Shown here: positions 20,445 to 31,835 of the stretch, one piece after another | Layout: each line of letters begins with the position of its first letter | Numbering within the stretch: position 1 is the stretch's first letter | NCBI GenBank assembly: GCA_016716325.1 | Contig: JADJWO010000001.1 | Span: forward strand, 434,001 to 498,000 | Length of the DNA stretch: 64,000 bases | DNA from: Nitrosomonadales bacterium | GTDB lineage: Bacteria > Pseudomonadota > Gammaproteobacteria > Burkholderiales > Gallionellaceae | Reading direction: 5' to 3' | Position numbers and translations under genes: made by a program | Notes under the pieces: model-generated | Database searches by the model: none | Seen by the model: the letters and a program-made list of their open reading frames with translations, nothing else | What the model was told of the DNA's origin: nothing

Positions 20445-21611
20445 TTACAGGTCTAGCAACACCCGCCCGGGATATTCCAGAGCCTCCTTGATGGCGGCCA
20501 GAAACAATACGGCTTCGCGCCCGTCGATGATGCGATGGTCGTAGGACAGGGCGAGGTAATTGATCGGACGAATGACGATCTGGCCGTTCTCGACGACTGG
20601 ACGCTCTTTGGTGGCGTGGATGCCGAGAATGGCGCTTTGCGGCGGATTGATGATGGGCGTGGACAACATGGAACCGAACACACCGCCGTTGGAAATGGAG
20701 AACGTGCCGCCGCTCAATTCCTCCATGGTGATCTTGCCATCCCTGGCGCGCGCGCCGAAATCCACGATGCGCTTCTCGATATCGGCAAGCGACAACCTGT
20801 CTGCATCGCGAATGACCGGCACCACGAGGCCGCGTTCGCTGCCGATGGCCACGCCGATGTCGAAATAACCGTGGTAGATGATGTCAGTACCGTCCACCGA
20901 GGCGTTGACGACGGGGAATTTATGCAAGGCCATCACCGCCGCCTTGACGAAGAAAGAGGAGAAACCCAGTTTCACGCCGTATTTCTTCTCGAAGGCATCC
21001 TTGTACTTGTTGCGCAGATCCATCACCGGCTGCATGTTCACCTCGTTGAAGGTGGTCAGGATCGCAGCGTTCTGTTGCGATTGCAGCAGGCGTTCGGCGA
21101 TGCGCTGGCGGATGCGCGTCATCGGCACGCGTTGCTCCGGACGGCTACCTGCCGGCGCCACGGATGCGGCGGCCTGCGGCAGGGCCGGTGCGGCATGCTG
21201 CACAGCATTCAGCACGTCTTCCCTGGTCACCAGGCCATGCCGCCCGCTACCCTTCAACTGGCCGACGTTCACATCATGTTCATGGGCAAGTTTGCGTGCA
21301 GAAGGCGATGCCGCAGGCGCCACCTCTGCCGTTTTCTCGTGGACGGGCGCGGAGGATGCGGGTAGCGCCGCGGCAGTATCGATCCGGGCGATGACCTCGC
21401 CGCCCGTCACCTTCGCGCCATCGCCCTTGATGATGTTGACCAGCACCCCGCTTTTGATCGCAGGCAGCTCCAGCACCACCTTGTCGGTCTCGATATCGAT
21501 CAGGTTCTCGCTCTCATTGACGGCCTCGCCTTCCTTCTTGTGCCAGACAAGCAGCGTCGCTTCGGAAACGGATTCGGAAAGCTGCGGGACTTTGACTTCA
21601 ACGATGCTCAT
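20445..21611 (-). CDS. sucB: Dihydrolipoyllysine succinyltransferase (2-oxoglutarate dehydrogenase E2)
   Basis: E2 transfers the succinyl group from lipoamide to CoA in the 2-oxoglutarate dehydrogenase complex. The 388-residue protein has an N-terminal lipoyl domain with the modified Lys in [10 protein letters not shown], a Pro/Ala-rich linker, the E1/E3-binding domain ([20 protein letters not shown]), and the catalytic domain ending in [13 protein letters not shown]. The start ATG 21611 ([14 protein letters not shown]) overlaps the sucA end by 14 nt; an 11-residue upstream extension is rejected because the lipoyl domain starts normally here. Confidence 0.97.
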   Translation of the reverse strand: MSIVEVKVPQLSESVSEATLLVWHKKEGEAVNESENLIDIETDKVVLELPAIKSGVLVNIIKGDGAKVTGGEVIARIDTAAALPASSAPVHEKTAEVAPAASPSARKLAHEHDVNVGQLKGSGRHGLVTREDVLNAVQHAAPALPQAAASVAPAGSRPEQRVPMTRIRQRIAERLLQSQQNAAILTTFNEVNMQPVMDLRNKYKDAFEKKYGVKLGFSSFFVKAAVMALHKFPVVNASVDGTDIIYHGYFDIGVAIGSERGLVVPVIRDADRLSLADIEKRIVDFGARARDGKITMEELSGGTFSISNGGVFGSMLSTPIINPPQSAILGIHATKERPVVENGQIVIRPINYLALSYDHRIIDGREAVLFLAAIKEALEYPGRVLLDL

Positions 21612-24468
21612 GGCGTCTTGCTCCTGGATTGTTCTTGATTTCAAGATCGGGGCGGAACGCGGCTTCGATCACCGCCTTCTGCTGTTCGTTGTGAATCGCG
21701 AGATAACCGGCGGCCGGCGACGCGGAAGACGGTCGCAGCGCATAGCCAAGCTTCATGCCGGGGCGCATATGACGCAACAGATAATGCTGGATGCGGTGCC
21801 ATGCGCCCTGGTTGCCCGGCGCTTCCTGGCACCACACCACCTCGCTTGCATTCGGGTAGGCGGCGATCTGCGCGGCAAGACCATCGTGCGGGAAAGGATA
21901 GAGCTGTTCCAGCCGGATGATCGCCATGTTGCCAATATCGCGTTCACGCCGCAGCTTGAGCAGTTCGTAATAGATCTTCCCGGAACAGGCGATGATCCGT
22001 CTCACCTTGCCGGCATCCAGCGCGTCCACCTCCGGAATCACCGGCTGGAAACCGCCCTTGACGAAATCGTCCAGCGGCGAAGCCGCATCCTTGCTGCGCA
22101 GCAAACTCTTCGGCGTGAATACGATGAGCGGCTTGCGCATCGGGCGCAGCATCTGGCGGCGCAGCAGATGGAATATCTGTGCCGCATTGGAAGGAACGCA
22201 CACCTGGATGTTGTAGTCGGCGCACAATTGCAGATAGCGCTCGATGCGTCCCGAAGAATGCTCCGGTCCCTGTCCTTCGTAGCCGTGCGGCAGCAGCATG
22301 ACCAACCCGCACAGCCTGCCCCACTTGGCTTCGCCGGACGTGATGAACTGGTCGATGACCACTTGCGCACCGTTGGCGAAATCACCGAACTGCGCTTCCC
22401 AAAGGGTCAACGTGTCGGGTTCCGCGATGGCATAGCCGTATTCGAACGCCAGCACCGCCTCCTCCGACAGGATGGAATTGATCACCACGAAATCCGCCTG
22501 ATCGGGCGCGATGTTCTGCAGGGGAACGTGGTAGCCCTTGTCCCACTGGGTGCGGTTCTGGTCGTGCAGAACGGCATGGCGGTGGAAGAACGTGCCCCGC
22601 TGGCTGTCCTCTCCCGACAGGCGCACCGGATAACCCTCCGCAACCAGACTGGCATAAGCCAGATTCTCCGCCATCCCCCAATCCAGCGGCAACTCGCCCC
22701 GTCCCATCGCGATCCGGTCGGAGATGATCTTCTCCACGCGCGAATGCAGTTTGAAATTATCAGGGATGGCGGTGAGCCGTTCGGCCAGATGCTGCAAGCG
22801 CGCCAGGGGTAAACCTGTCTCGACCGGTGTATGCCAGGGTAGCCCGCCCAGGAACCGCTTCCAGTCCACGGCATGCTCATGCTTGAAATCGGTCAATACC
22901 GGCTGGGCAGGATTGCGGCCCTCATCCATCGCGCGGCGGTAGGCGGCAATCATCTCGTCCGGAGCATCCGCCAACAGGACGCCACGATCCACCAGATGTT
23001 TGGCATACAAGGCGCGCGTGCTTGGATGCTGGTTGATATAGCGATACATGAACGGCTGGGTGACCAGCGGCTCGTCCTGTTCGTTGTGCCCCAGCTTGCG
23101 GAAACACACCATGTCGATCACGACATCCTTGCCGAACTGCATGCGGAAATCGAGCGCGATCTCGACGACCATCAGCACCGCCTCGGGATCGTCCGCATTC
23201 ACATGCAGGATAGGCGCATCGACCATCTTGGCCACGTCCGTGCAGTGCGGCGAAGAACGCGAATCGCGCGCATCCGATGTGGTGAACCCGATCTGGTTGT
23301 TGATGACGATATGCACCGTTCCGCCGGTACCGTAACCGCGCGTCTGGGACAGACTGAACGTCTCCTGATTCACACCCTGGCCGGAAAAAGCGGCGTCGCC
23401 GTGTAACAGGATGGGGATGACCTGCTTGCCTTTATGGTCGAGACGGCGATGCTGGCGAGCGCGCACCGAACCTTCCACCACCGGGTTGACAATCTCCAGA
23501 TGCGACGGATTGAAGGCCAGCGTGACGTGCATCGGTCCTCCCGGCGTCGCGATATCCGACGAAAAGCCCTGATGGTACTTGACGTCCCCGGAAGTGAGCT
23601 GCCCGAGATGGACGCCTTCGAATTCCGAAAACAACACCTGCGGCAATTTGCCCAGCGTATTCACCAGCACGTTCAAACGTCCGCGGTGGGCCATACCGAT
23701 CACACATTCCTTGACACCAAGGCTTCCCGCACGCTGCATCAGATGGTCGAGCAACGGGATCAGCGTTTCGCCGCCTTCCAGCGAGAAACGTTTCTGCCCG
23801 ACATATTTGGTATGCAGGTAACGCTCCAGCGTTTCGGCGGCAGTCAGCCGTTCGAGGATGCGTTTCTTCACCTCCACCGGGTAGCTGGGCTCGCCGTCCG
23901 GACCTTCCAGGCGCGCCTGTATCCAGCGCTTCTGCGGCACATTGCTGATGTACATGTATTCCGCGCCGACGCTGCTGCAGTAGATGCGGCGCAAACGCTG
24001 CACGATTTCACGCAACGTCATGCGTGCGCCACCCACCAGCGAACCGGTATGGAAAGTCGAATCCAGGTCGGATTCGCCCAGTCCGTAATAAGACAGGGTC
24101 AGTTCGGCCACCGCCGGCTTGACATGCCGTGCCAGCGGATCAAGGTTGGCAATGCGCACGCCAAGGAACCGGTAGGCGTTGATGAACTGCAACACCGAAG
24201 CCTGTTTGCGCATCTCGTCGGTCCGCGTCGCCGCCGCCGCATCGCTCCTGGGCAAGGCCGCGAAACTGTGCTGGATCGGGCTATGCGCAATATCCGGCTG
24301 CGTACCACTTGCCTGCATGCGGTCGAAGTAATCACGCCACTCGGCAGGCACGCTGGCAGGGCTGCGCAGATAGTCCTCGTAAAGACTCTCCACGAATACG
24401 TTGTTGCCGCCGAACAACAACGAGGTATCCTGCATCTGTCGCAGATAATTGTCTTCCGGGGCGGTCAT
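21598..24468 (-). CDS. sucA: 2-oxoglutarate dehydrogenase E1 component
   Basis: E1 decarboxylates 2-oxoglutarate using thiamine diphosphate and succinylates the E2 lipoyl arm. From ATG 24468 ([21 protein letters not shown]) the protein has 956 residues, normal for the family. Visible landmarks are the N-terminal E2-binding segment ([17 protein letters not shown]), [13 protein letters not shown], the thiamine site region [13 protein letters not shown], and the C-terminal transketolase-like part ([19 protein letters not shown]). A longer frame to 24567 would overlap gltA by 80 nt and is rejected. It starts 16 nt after gltA. Confidence 0.97.
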   Translation of the reverse strand: MTAPEDNYLRQMQDTSLLFGGNNVFVESLYEDYLRSPASVPAEWRDYFDRMQASGTQPDIAHSPIQHSFAALPRSDAAAATRTDEMRKQASVLQFINAYRFLGVRIANLDPLARHVKPAVAELTLSYYGLGESDLDSTFHTGSLVGGARMTLREIVQRLRRIYCSSVGAEYMYISNVPQKRWIQARLEGPDGEPSYPVEVKKRILERLTAAETLERYLHTKYVGQKRFSLEGGETLIPLLDHLMQRAGSLGVKECVIGMAHRGRLNVLVNTLGKLPQVLFSEFEGVHLGQLTSGDVKYHQGFSSDIATPGGPMHVTLAFNPSHLEIVNPVVEGSVRARQHRRLDHKGKQVIPILLHGDAAFSGQGVNQETFSLSQTRGYGTGGTVHIVINNQIGFTTSDARDSRSSPHCTDVAKMVDAPILHVNADDPEAVLMVVEIALDFRMQFGKDVVIDMVCFRKLGHNEQDEPLVTQPFMYRYINQHPSTRALYAKHLVDRGVLLADAPDEMIAAYRRAMDEGRNPAQPVLTDFKHEHAVDWKRFLGGLPWHTPVETGLPLARLQHLAERLTAIPDNFKLHSRVEKIISDRIAMGRGELPLDWGMAENLAYASLVAEGYPVRLSGEDSQRGTFFHRHAVLHDQNRTQWDKGYHVPLQNIAPDQADFVVINSILSEEAVLAFEYGYAIAEPDTLTLWEAQFGDFANGAQVVIDQFITSGEAKWGRLCGLVMLLPHGYEGQGPEHSSGRIERYLQLCADYNIQVCVPSNAAQIFHLLRRQMLRPMRKPLIVFTPKSLLRSKDAASPLDDFVKGGFQPVIPEVDALDAGKVRRIIACSGKIYYELLKLRRERDIGNMAIIRLEQLYPFPHDGLAAQIAAYPNASEVVWCQEAPGNQGAWHRIQHYLLRHMRPGMKLGYALRPSSASPAAGYLAIHNEQQKAVIEAAFRPDLEIKNNPGARRHEHR

Positions 24469-24484
24469 TTCGGCATGATCCGGG

Positions 24485-25795
24485 TCAACGCTGATCGATC
24501 GGCACAAAATCACGACGGACTTCGCCGCGATACAACTGGCGCGGACGGCCGATCTTCTGCTCGGCATCGGCGATCATCTCGTTCCATTGCGACACCCACC
24601 CGATGGTGCGCCCCACGGCAAAGATCACCGTGAACATGTTGAGCGGGATGCCCAGCGCGCGCAACACGATACCGGAATAGAAATCCACGTTCGGATACAG
24701 CTTGCGCTCGATGAAATACGGATCGCTCAGGGCGGTCTTTTCCAGCACCATCGCCAGTTCGAACAATTTGTCGTTCTCCAGATGCAGCTCTTTCAGCACT
24801 TCATGGCAGGTCTGGCGCATCACGTTGGCGCGCGGATCCATATTCTTGTAGACGCGGTGACCGAAGCCCATCAGCCGGTATTTCTTGTCCTTTACGCCCT
24901 GCACGTATTCCTCCACGCGCGACACGTCGCCGATCTCTTCCAGCATGCGCAGCGCAGCCTCGTTTGCACCGCCGTGCGCCGGCCCCCACAGCGCCGCGAT
25001 ACCGGAAGCGATACAGGCGAACGGGTTGGCGCCACTCGAACCGGCCAGACGCACGGTCGAGGTGGAAGCATTCTGCTCATGGTCCGCATGCAGGATCAGG
25101 ATGCGCTCGAGCGCACGCACCAGCACCGGGTTGGGGACATAGTCCTCCATCGGCGTGCCGAACATCATGTACATGAAATTTTCCACGTAACTGTACTTGT
25201 TCTTCGGATACATGAACGGCTCGCCGACATTGTATTTATAGGCCATCGCAGCCAGCGTCGGCACTTTGGACAACAAGCGGTGCGCCGACACCTTGCGGTG
25301 GCTCGGGTTATTGATATCCAGCGAATCGTGATAGAACGCCGATAGCGCTCCGACCACGCCGACCATCACCGCCATCGGGTGCGCGTCGCGGCGGAAACCG
25401 TTATAGAAACGCGCCAACTGGTCATGCACCATGGTGTGGTGGGAGACCAGGTCGGTGAATCTTTTCTTTTGTTCTCCGGTCGGCAACTCGCCGTTCAGCA
25501 ACAAATAACAGACTTCCAGGAAATCCGACCGTTCGGCCAGCTGCTCGATCGGATAGCCACGGTAATACAGCAGCCCAACCTCCCCGTCGATGAAAGTAAT
25601 CTCGGACGTGCAACTGGCGGTCGAGACGAAAGCCGGGTCATAGGTAAAGATGCCAAGCTTGCTCAGGGACCGGATATCGATCACTTCCGGCCCCAGTGTG
25701 CCAGACAGGATGGGCAGCTCGATATTGCGGCCATCATCCAGCGTCAAGGTTGCGATGCGGCCACTCTGGCGAAGATTACTGTTATTGTTTTCCAT
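24485..25795 (-). CDS. gltA: Citrate synthase (type II)
   Basis: Citrate synthase condenses oxaloacetate and acetyl-CoA. The 436-residue product has the length and motifs of the large, NADH-sensitive proteobacterial form: catalytic His in [12 protein letters not shown], second His in [15 protein letters not shown], and the conserved RPRQLYRGE near the end. It lies between sdhE (49-nt gap) and sucA (16-nt gap) in the TCA operon. Confidence 0.98.
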   Translation of the reverse strand: MENNNSNLRQSGRIATLTLDDGRNIELPILSGTLGPEVIDIRSLSKLGIFTYDPAFVSTASCTSEITFIDGEVGLLYYRGYPIEQLAERSDFLEVCYLLLNGELPTGEQKKRFTDLVSHHTMVHDQLARFYNGFRRDAHPMAVMVGVVGALSAFYHDSLDINNPSHRKVSAHRLLSKVPTLAAMAYKYNVGEPFMYPKNKYSYVENFMYMMFGTPMEDYVPNPVLVRALERILILHADHEQNASTSTVRLAGSSGANPFACIASGIAALWGPAHGGANEAALRMLEEIGDVSRVEEYVQGVKDKKYRLMGFGHRVYKNMDPRANVMRQTCHEVLKELHLENDKLFELAMVLEKTALSDPYFIERKLYPNVDFYSGIVLRALGIPLNMFTVIFAVGRTIGWVSQWNEMIADAEQKIGRPRQLYRGEVRRDFVPIDQR

Positions 25796-25844
25796 CCGTC
25801 TCTCTACCCTTCTCGATCAATGTTCATAAATACGGCATTGTGGT

Positions 25845-26078
25845 TCACGCCGATCTGATTTTTTCCAGCAACGCGTGCTGTTCCCCCTGCGTCGCCTCCC
25901 TCCTGCCCGCAATCATATCCCAGAGCAAGTTGTCGGGCATATCCAGCATCGTCTCGAACACCCGCTTCTCATCATCGGCGAGCTGCGCGTAATACGCCCC
26001 GACGAAACGCGCCAGCACGATATCCAGTTCCAGCAATCCCCTTCTGCTCCGCCAACGCACGCGCTCCAGATGTTTCAC
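25845..26078 (-). CDS. sdhE: FAD assembly factor SdhE
   Basis: SdhE promotes covalent flavinylation of SdhA. The 77-residue protein starts at GTG 26078, with TAGGAGA 7 nt upstream; the longer frame from 26189 would be antisense-like within sdhB and is rejected. Residues 1-25 contain the family signature RRGLLELDIVLARF (the RGxxE motif needed for activity), followed by an acidic helical part ending DMPDNLLWDMIAGRREA. It lies 8 nt after sdhB, as in many proteobacteria. Confidence 0.93.
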   Translation of the reverse strand: MKHLERVRWRSRRGLLELDIVLARFVGAYYAQLADDEKRVFETMLDMPDNLLWDMIAGRREATQGEQHALLEKIRSA

Positions 26079-26086
26079 GGCATCTC

Positions 26087-26782
26087 CTAGACCATGCGTT
26101 TGGTCATCAGATCCTTGATGTGGCTGATCGCCTCGGTCGGATTCAACTCCTTGGGGCACACATCCGCGCAGTTCATGATGGTGTGGCAACGGAACAGGCG
26201 ATACGGGTCTTCCAGATCATCCAGGCGCTCGCTGGTCGCCTGGTCGCGCGTGTCGGCGATGAAACGGTAGGCCTGCAGCAGTCCGGCCGGACCGACGAAC
26301 TTGTCCGGGTTCCACCAGAACGAGGGACACGAAGTCGTGCAACAGGCGCACAGGATGCATTCATACAGGCCGTTCAGGTGCGCACGTTGCGCCGGCGATT
26401 GCAGGCGTTCGGTCTCCGGCGGCGGATCGTTGTTGATCAGGTACGGCTTGATGGAATGATACTGCTTGAAGAACTGCGTCATATCCACGATCAGGTCGCG
26501 GATCACCGGCAATCCCGGCAGCGGACGCAATTCCACCGGCTCATGCAAACCGGCCAGCGGCGTGATGCACGCCAGGCCGTTGCGTCCGTTGATGTTCATC
26601 GCATCCGAACCGCACACACCCTCTCGGCAGGATTTGCGCAATGACAGGCTATCGTCCTGCTCCTTGAGTCTCAGCAACGCATCCAGCAACATCTTGTCGT
26701 TCGGCCCGGGTTCCAGTTCATAGTCCCGCATGTACGGCGCGCTGTCCGTATCGGGGTTGTAGCGGTAAATCCTGAATTTCAT
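26087..26782 (-). CDS. sdhB: Succinate dehydrogenase iron-sulfur subunit
   Basis: SdhB carries the 2Fe-2S, 4Fe-4S and 3Fe-4S clusters linking SdhA flavin to quinone. In the 231-residue protein the 2Fe-2S ligands are in CREGVCGSDAMN and a following Cys, and the other clusters use CILCACCTTSCPSFW, the HTIMNCADVCPKE segment, and nearby Cys. It follows sdhA by 13 nt. Length and motifs are normal. Confidence 0.98.
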   Translation of the reverse strand: MKFRIYRYNPDTDSAPYMRDYELEPGPNDKMLLDALLRLKEQDDSLSLRKSCREGVCGSDAMNINGRNGLACITPLAGLHEPVELRPLPGLPVIRDLIVDMTQFFKQYHSIKPYLINNDPPPETERLQSPAQRAHLNGLYECILCACCTTSCPSFWWNPDKFVGPAGLLQAYRFIADTRDQATSERLDDLEDPYRLFRCHTIMNCADVCPKELNPTEAISHIKDLMTKRMV

Positions 26783-26795
26783 CGGCTCGACCTCT

Positions 26796-28559
26796 CTAGT
26801 ACACCCGCGCCTTGAGCGGGAACGATTCCACCGTCAGCGGTTTCAGGCGCACCGGCTTGTAGTCCAGCCGGTTCCCTTCGCGGAAATACAGGCTGTGCTT
26901 CAGCCAGTTCGCATCGTCCCGTTCCGGGAAATCGTCGCGCGCATGCGCGCCGCGGCTTTCCTTGCGTGCTTCGGCGGCATGCATCGTCGCCTGCGCCACC
27001 TCGATCAGGTTATCCAGTTCCAGCGCCTCGATGCGCGCCGTATTGAACACCTTGCTCTTGTCCCGGATAGCAGTCTGCGCGACACGCCCGGCAACCTGTT
27101 TGATCTGCTCCACGCCTTCGGCCAGCAAGCCGGGGAAACGGAACACGCCGCAATGCTTCTGCATGGTCTTGCGCATCGCATCGCCGACTTCCGCGACCGA
27201 CTCGCCATCCTTCCGGTCTTCCAGACGCGCAAGCCGGTACAGCGAATAGTCGGCGGAATTCGCCGGCAGCAACTTGGGATGCGGGTTGTTCTTCAGGTCC
27301 TCGATGATCTGCCTGCCCGCTTCCCTGCCGAACACCAGCAGGTCGAGCAGCGAATTGCAGCCCAGCCGGTTCGCGCCATGCACCGACACGCAGGCACATT
27401 CGCCCACCGCATACAACCCGTGCACCACTTCGTCCGGACCGGTCTTGTAGGGCGCGACCACCTGCCCGTGGTAATTGGTCGGGATACCACCCATCATGTA
27501 ATGCGCGGTCGGCACGATGGGGATCGGCTCAACAGCCGGGTCGACATGGGCGAACTTCAGCGCGATCTCGCGTATCCCCGGCAGGCGGCTGCGGATCATT
27601 TCATCGCCGAGATGATCGAGCTTGAGCAGGATGTGGTCACCGTGCGGACCGCAGCCGCGTCCCTCGTTGATCTCCACGGTGATCGCGCGCGACACCACGT
27701 CGCGGCTGGCCAGGTCTTTCGCGGTCGGCGCATAGCGCGGCATGAACCGCTCGCCGTTCTTGTTGAGCAGGTAACCGCCCTCGCCGCGCACGCCCTCGGA
27801 GATCAGCACCCCCGCGCCATACACGCCGGTCGGATGGAACTGGAAGAATTCCATGTCCTCCAGCGGGATCCCCGCGCGCGCCGCCATGCCCAACCCGTCG
27901 CCGGTATTGATGTAGGCATTGGTGCTGGACTGGAAGATGCGTCCCGCCCCGCCGGTGGCGAACAGCGTCGCACGCGCCTGAAAGATCATCACCTCGCCGG
28001 TCTCGATCTCCAGCGCAGTCACGCCGAGCACATCACCGTCCTCGTCGCGGATCAGATCCAGCGCCATCCACTCGATGAAGAAATGCGTGTTTGCCTTCAC
28101 GTTCTGCTGGTACAGCGTATGCAGCAGCGCGTGGCCGGTGCGGTCCGCCGCCGCACAAGCGCGGTCCACCGGCGTCTTGCCGTATTCCTGCATGTGCCCG
28201 CCGAACGGCCGCTGGTAGATCTTGCCGCTGGCCAGCCGATCGAACGGCATGCCGTAATGTTCCAGTTCGTATACCACTTCCGGCGCTGCGCGGCACATGA
28301 ACTCGATCGCGTCCTGGTCGCCAAGATAGTCCGAGCCCTTCACGGTGTCATACATGTGCCAGTGCCAGCTGTCTTCCTTGACGTTGCCCAGCGAGGCGGC
28401 GATACCGCCCTGTGCCGCGACGGTGTGCGAACGGGTCGGGAACACCTTGGACAGTACCGCCACCTTCAAGCCTGCCTCGGCCAATTGCAGCGCCGCGCGC
28501 ATCCCGGCACCGCCCGCACCCACCACCACCACATCGAATGTCCGTTTTGCGACCGTCAT
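26796..28559 (-). CDS. sdhA: Succinate dehydrogenase flavoprotein subunit
   Basis: SdhA oxidises succinate with a covalently bound FAD. The 587-residue product starts at 28559 ([20 protein letters not shown]), with the dinucleotide-binding fold, the flavin-linked His in [14 protein letters not shown], and active-site residues in [12 protein letters not shown] and [10 protein letters not shown]. The start overlaps the sdhD stop by one base (TAATG). A frame extending to 28766 runs through sdhD and is rejected. Confidence 0.98.
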   Translation of the reverse strand: MTVAKRTFDVVVVGAGGAGMRAALQLAEAGLKVAVLSKVFPTRSHTVAAQGGIAASLGNVKEDSWHWHMYDTVKGSDYLGDQDAIEFMCRAAPEVVYELEHYGMPFDRLASGKIYQRPFGGHMQEYGKTPVDRACAAADRTGHALLHTLYQQNVKANTHFFIEWMALDLIRDEDGDVLGVTALEIETGEVMIFQARATLFATGGAGRIFQSSTNAYINTGDGLGMAARAGIPLEDMEFFQFHPTGVYGAGVLISEGVRGEGGYLLNKNGERFMPRYAPTAKDLASRDVVSRAITVEINEGRGCGPHGDHILLKLDHLGDEMIRSRLPGIREIALKFAHVDPAVEPIPIVPTAHYMMGGIPTNYHGQVVAPYKTGPDEVVHGLYAVGECACVSVHGANRLGCNSLLDLLVFGREAGRQIIEDLKNNPHPKLLPANSADYSLYRLARLEDRKDGESVAEVGDAMRKTMQKHCGVFRFPGLLAEGVEQIKQVAGRVAQTAIRDKSKVFNTARIEALELDNLIEVAQATMHAAEARKESRGAHARDDFPERDDANWLKHSLYFREGNRLDYKPVRLKPLTVESFPLKARVY

Positions 28560-28906
28560 TACATTCCCCACAGGATCTGCATCGACCAGATCGAATAAAT
28601 AATGAGCACCAGGATCACCAGCACATGGATGAGCAACCTGATCCCGGCAGGCTTCACGTAATCCATCACGATGTCGCGCATTCCGATCCACGCGTGATAG
28701 AACACGCTCAACAGGAACAACAAGGTAAAGGTGCGCACCCATTGGCTGGAAAACAGCGCCGTCCACGCGTTGTAGTCCATGCGGGGTTGCAACAGCAGAT
28801 AGCCCGCCAATGCCGTGCCATACAGCGCCATCACCACAGCCGAGATACGCTGGATCAGCCAGTCGCGCAATCCGTAATGCGCGCCGACCACAACGCGATT
28901 CACCAT
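28559..28906 (-). CDS. sdhD: Succinate dehydrogenase membrane anchor subunit SdhD
   Basis: SdhD is one of the two hydrophobic subunits that anchor the enzyme, bind heme b and form the quinone site. From ATG 28906 ([20 protein letters not shown]) the protein has 115 residues and three membrane helices; the conserved [14 protein letters not shown] near the start and the helix-2 histidine in [17 protein letters not shown] (heme ligand) are visible. It overlaps sdhC by 7 nt and sdhA by 1 nt. Confidence 0.94.
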   Translation of the reverse strand: MVNRVVVGAHYGLRDWLIQRISAVVMALYGTALAGYLLLQPRMDYNAWTALFSSQWVRTFTLLFLLSVFYHAWIGMRDIVMDYVKPAGIRLLIHVLVILVLIIYSIWSMQILWGM

Positions 28907-29274
28907 AGTTTCACCCCGAAGAAGACCGTCAGCGACAGGCTCACCACCATCACCGCCCAACTGCTGCTGCGTGCCCGCACGAGATTGCTCGCATAATGCA
29001 GGTCGATGGCCAGATAACGCAGTCCGGCGCAGAAATGATGCAGGAACGCCCACAGCAAGCCCAGCAACATCAACTTGAGCAACGGCTGGGCCAACAACTC
29101 CATCAATCGGGTATGGGTTTCGATGGAGCGCAGGCTGCATTGCAGCATCCACAAGAACAGCGGCAACGCCAAAAACAGAAACAGGCCGCTGATGCGATGC
29201 AGGATGGAGACAAAACCGGGAAGCGGTAACTTGATCAAATGCAGCGCAAGGTGCTTCGGGCGTTTCTGATTCAT
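28900..29274 (-). CDS. sdhC: Succinate dehydrogenase cytochrome b556 subunit SdhC
   Basis: SdhC is the other heme/quinone-binding anchor. The 124-residue protein begins at ATG 29274 ([20 protein letters not shown]), contains the quinone-site segment [14 protein letters not shown], and a heme-ligand His in [15 protein letters not shown]; three membrane helices are clear. A 500-residue frame extending upstream to 30402 is antisense to mdh and is not real. It is the first gene of the sdh-glt-suc operon; the promoter should be in the 147-bp gap to mdh. Confidence 0.94.
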   Translation of the reverse strand: MNQKRPKHLALHLIKLPLPGFVSILHRISGLFLFLALPLFLWMLQCSLRSIETHTRLMELLAQPLLKLMLLGLLWAFLHHFCAGLRYLAIDLHYASNLVRARSSSWAVMVVSLSLTVFFGVKLW

Positions 29275-29421
29275 GGCCGATCTCTGCAACATAAAAACGA
29301 AGGCCGCCATGCTACACCTTTGTATGATTTTGATAAAACGAAAAGTACCTGCGCCGTACGCCATGCAGAGGCCGTGCAAAAGAATTATCATGCGCATATT
29401 GTTTTGTCCGGAAGATACCCG
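29275..29421. promoter_or_regulatory. Divergent sdhC/mdh intergenic control region
   Basis: The 147-bp gap must hold the promoters of both the TCA operon and mdh. It is AT-rich in the middle (29328-29350, TTTGTATGATTTTGATAAAA), unlike its surroundings. No pair of hexamers stood out enough to place either promoter exactly. Confidence 0.5.
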
Positions 29422-30414
29422 ATGAAAGCCCCCGTCCGCATCACCATCACCGGCGCCGCCGGACAGATCGGTTACGCTACATTGTTCCGCATCGCCAACG
29501 GCGACATGCTGGGACGCGAACAACCGATCATCCTGCAACTGCTCGATCTGCCACAGGCCCAGCAAATGCTGCGCGGCGTGGCGATGGAACTGGAGGACTG
29601 CGCCTTCCCGTTGCTGCAACAGGTTATCGTCACCGACGATCCCAAGGTTGCCTTCCGCGACACCGAGATCGCCATGCTGATCGGCGCCCGCCCGCGCAGC
29701 AAGGGCATGGAGCGCAAGGACCTGATCGAAGCCAACGGCGCGATCTTCTCCGCGCAGGGCAAACTGCTCAACGAATATGCCGCGCGCCACGTCAAAGTGC
29801 TGGTGGTCGGCAATCCCGCCAACACCAACGCGCTGATCGCGATGAGGAACGCGCCCGACCTCGACCCGCGCAACTTCACCGCGATGATGCGCCTCGACCA
29901 CAACCGCGGCATCGCGCAGGTCGCTCTCAGGCTGTTCCAGCCGATACGCGATATCAAGAAGATGGTGGTGTGGGGTAATCACTCCGGTACGCAGTATCCC
30001 GACCTCGACCACGCCGAGATCCGCGGCCGCAAGGTGCGGGACGTGCTGATCCAGAACAACTGGGAAGACTGGATCGAAAGCGAATTCATCCCGACCGTGC
30101 AGAAGCGCGGCGCGGCGGTGATCGAAGCGCGCGGCCTGTCCAGCGCGGCCAGTGCCGCCAACGCCGCAGTCTCGCATATCCACGACTGGATGCTCAGCTC
30201 GCACCACAACGACTGGGTGACCATGAGCGTCCCCTCCGACGGCAGCTACGGCATCCCCGAGGGCGTGCTGTACGGTTTCCCCGTCACCTGCAAACACGGT
30301 CATTACACCATCGTGCAGGGACTGCCGATCAGCGAACTGGGGCGCAAGCACATGCAGGACAGTCATAACGAACTGCTCGAAGAACGCGAACATGTGAAGC
30401 ATCTGCTGGGGTAA
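29422..30414 (+). CDS. mdh: Malate dehydrogenase
   Basis: Malate dehydrogenase interconverts malate and oxaloacetate. The 330-residue protein is of the type found in beta-proteobacteria and eukaryotic cytosol: nucleotide loop [22 protein letters not shown] region (starting at residue 9), substrate arginines in [15 protein letters not shown], and catalytic His in [12 protein letters not shown]. The start is ATG 29422 with GGAAG 9 nt upstream; an earlier in-frame codon at 29239 is within the sdhC gene and rejected. It is transcribed away from the TCA operon. Confidence 0.97.
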   Translation: MKAPVRITITGAAGQIGYATLFRIANGDMLGREQPIILQLLDLPQAQQMLRGVAMELEDCAFPLLQQVIVTDDPKVAFRDTEIAMLIGARPRSKGMERKDLIEANGAIFSAQGKLLNEYAARHVKVLVVGNPANTNALIAMRNAPDLDPRNFTAMMRLDHNRGIAQVALRLFQPIRDIKKMVVWGNHSGTQYPDLDHAEIRGRKVRDVLIQNNWEDWIESEFIPTVQKRGAAVIEARGLSSAASAANAAVSHIHDWMLSSHHNDWVTMSVPSDGSYGIPEGVLYGFPVTCKHGHYTIVQGLPISELGRKHMQDSHNELLEEREHVKHLLG

Positions 30415-30489
30415 GCCGTTCCACTGCTACCCGACTTGATTCTTCCCGGACTGTCCTCATATCCGAGATATAGCCAAAAGGAGGTCGCC

Positions 30490-31296
30490 ATGTCTGCCAT
30501 CCGCCCCCCTGCCGTTGCAGGGATGTTCTACCCCGCCGAACCCGGGAAACTCGCGCATGACGTGCAACATTTCCTGTCCGGGGCACGCCCGTTCGAACTC
30601 ACCCCCAAGGCACTGATCGTGCCGCATGCCGGTTACGTCTATTCCGGCGCCATCGCAGCCACTGCCTATGCCACGCTACTCCCGATCGCCACGCGCATCC
30701 GGCGCGTGGTGCTGCTCGGCCCGACCCATCGCGTCGCGGTGCGCGGCCTGGCCTTGCCGGATGCCGAAGCCTTCGAGACCCCGCTCGGACAAGTGACACT
30801 GGACACGGAGGCGATGCGCGCCGTCGCCTATCTGCCGCAAGTGGTCGTCAGCAGCGAAGCCCATGAACTGGAGCATTCCCTGGAGGTGCAGTTGCCGTTC
30901 CTGCAAAGCGTACTGCCGGACTTCATCCTGCTGCCGCTGGCGGTCGGCATGGCTACGCCGGAAGAGGTCGCGGAAGTGCTTGAGACCGTGTGGGGTGGCG
31001 ATGAGACACTGATCGTCATCAGTTCCGACCTGTCACACTACCTGCCCTATGCCCGCGCGCAAAGCGTGGACGCGCAGACCGCCAACGACATCCTGCAACT
31101 GCACCAACCCATTCCCCACGATCACGCCTGCGGAGGCACGCCGATCAGCGGCCTGATCCTGGCGGCACACCGGCACGGCCTGAAGCCCCATCTCCTCGAC
31201 CTGCGCAATTCCGGTGACACGGCGGGCACGCCCGACCGGGTCGTGGGTTACTCCGCGTTCGCCTTCACCGGAGAACATGAGCATGCTGGACAATGA
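30490..31296 (+). CDS. amrB: AmmeMemoRadiSam system protein B (MEMO1 family)
   Basis: The 268-residue protein is a MEMO1-family member, related in fold to class III extradiol dioxygenases, of unknown biochemical role. Visible motifs are AGMFYPAEPGKL near the start, the metal-site region VPHAGYVYSGAIAA (His), LLGPTHRV, and SSDLSHYLPY. The start at 30490 has GGAGG a few bases upstream. It is the first gene of a three-gene cassette with an AMMECR1-domain gene (overlapping by 14 nt) and a radical SAM gene. Presence of all three side by side defines the AmmeMemoRadiSam system. Confidence 0.92.
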   Translation: MSAIRPPAVAGMFYPAEPGKLAHDVQHFLSGARPFELTPKALIVPHAGYVYSGAIAATAYATLLPIATRIRRVVLLGPTHRVAVRGLALPDAEAFETPLGQVTLDTEAMRAVAYLPQVVVSSEAHELEHSLEVQLPFLQSVLPDFILLPLAVGMATPEEVAEVLETVWGGDETLIVISSDLSHYLPYARAQSVDAQTANDILQLHQPIPHDHACGGTPISGLILAAHRHGLKPHLLDLRNSGDTAGTPDRVVGYSAFAFTGEHEHAGQ

Positions 31297-31834
31297 ACAA
31301 GGCAAGACGCTGCTGGCGCTGGCGCGCAATGCCATTGCCGCACACTTCGGCACGCCCGAGCCAGAATTGCCGCATCACGACTGGCTGAAAACCCGCGGTG
31401 CGGTATTCGTCACCCTGACGCTGAACGGACAATTGCGCGGTTGCATCGGCTCACTGGAAGCCTACCGCCCGCTCATCGACGACGTGCGCGGCAATGCGCT
31501 GGCAGCCGCCTTCCAGGATCCGCGCTTCGCACCGCTGACCGCAGCGGAATTCGATAACGTAGCGGTAGAGGTCTCGCTGCTCACGCCGAGCCAGCCGATG
31601 ACATTCCGGGATGAGGCCGACGCGCTGGCGCAGTTGCGCCCGGATATCGACGGCGTCGTGTTTGAATACGGCAGATATCGCAGCACCTTTTTGCCGCAGG
31701 TCTGGGAACAACTACCGCAACCCGAACTGTTCATGGCACATCTGAAGAACAAGGCCGGGCTGCCCGCCGGATTCTGGTCGCACGATGTCCGACTGTCACG
31801 CTACGGCGTGCAGAAATTCCGCGAAGGGAAATGA
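31283..31834 (+). CDS. amrA: AmmeMemoRadiSam system protein A (AMMECR1 domain)
   Basis: The 183-residue protein is an AMMECR1-domain protein, recognised by LRGCIGSLEAYRPL and by DPRFAPLTAAEFDNVAVEVSLL. The function is unknown. Start ATG 31283 has GGAG 9 nt upstream; ATG 31277, two codons earlier, is possible but too close to that site. It overlaps amrB by 14 nt and is followed by the radical SAM gene with a 1-nt gap, so the three are one translational unit. Confidence 0.9.
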   Translation: MLDNEQGKTLLALARNAIAAHFGTPEPELPHHDWLKTRGAVFVTLTLNGQLRGCIGSLEAYRPLIDDVRGNALAAAFQDPRFAPLTAAEFDNVAVEVSLLTPSQPMTFRDEADALAQLRPDIDGVVFEYGRYRSTFLPQVWEQLPQPELFMAHLKNKAGLPAGFWSHDVRLSRYGVQKFREGK

Positions 31835-31835
31835 C

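Noticed and set aside
26895..28598. 567-codon plus-strand open frame
   Set aside because: Antisense to sdhA; His/Arg/Gln-rich composition is that of a shadow frame.
29275..30402. Upstream extension of sdhC to 500 codons
   Set aside because: The extra part is antisense to mdh; sdhC has its normal start at 29274.
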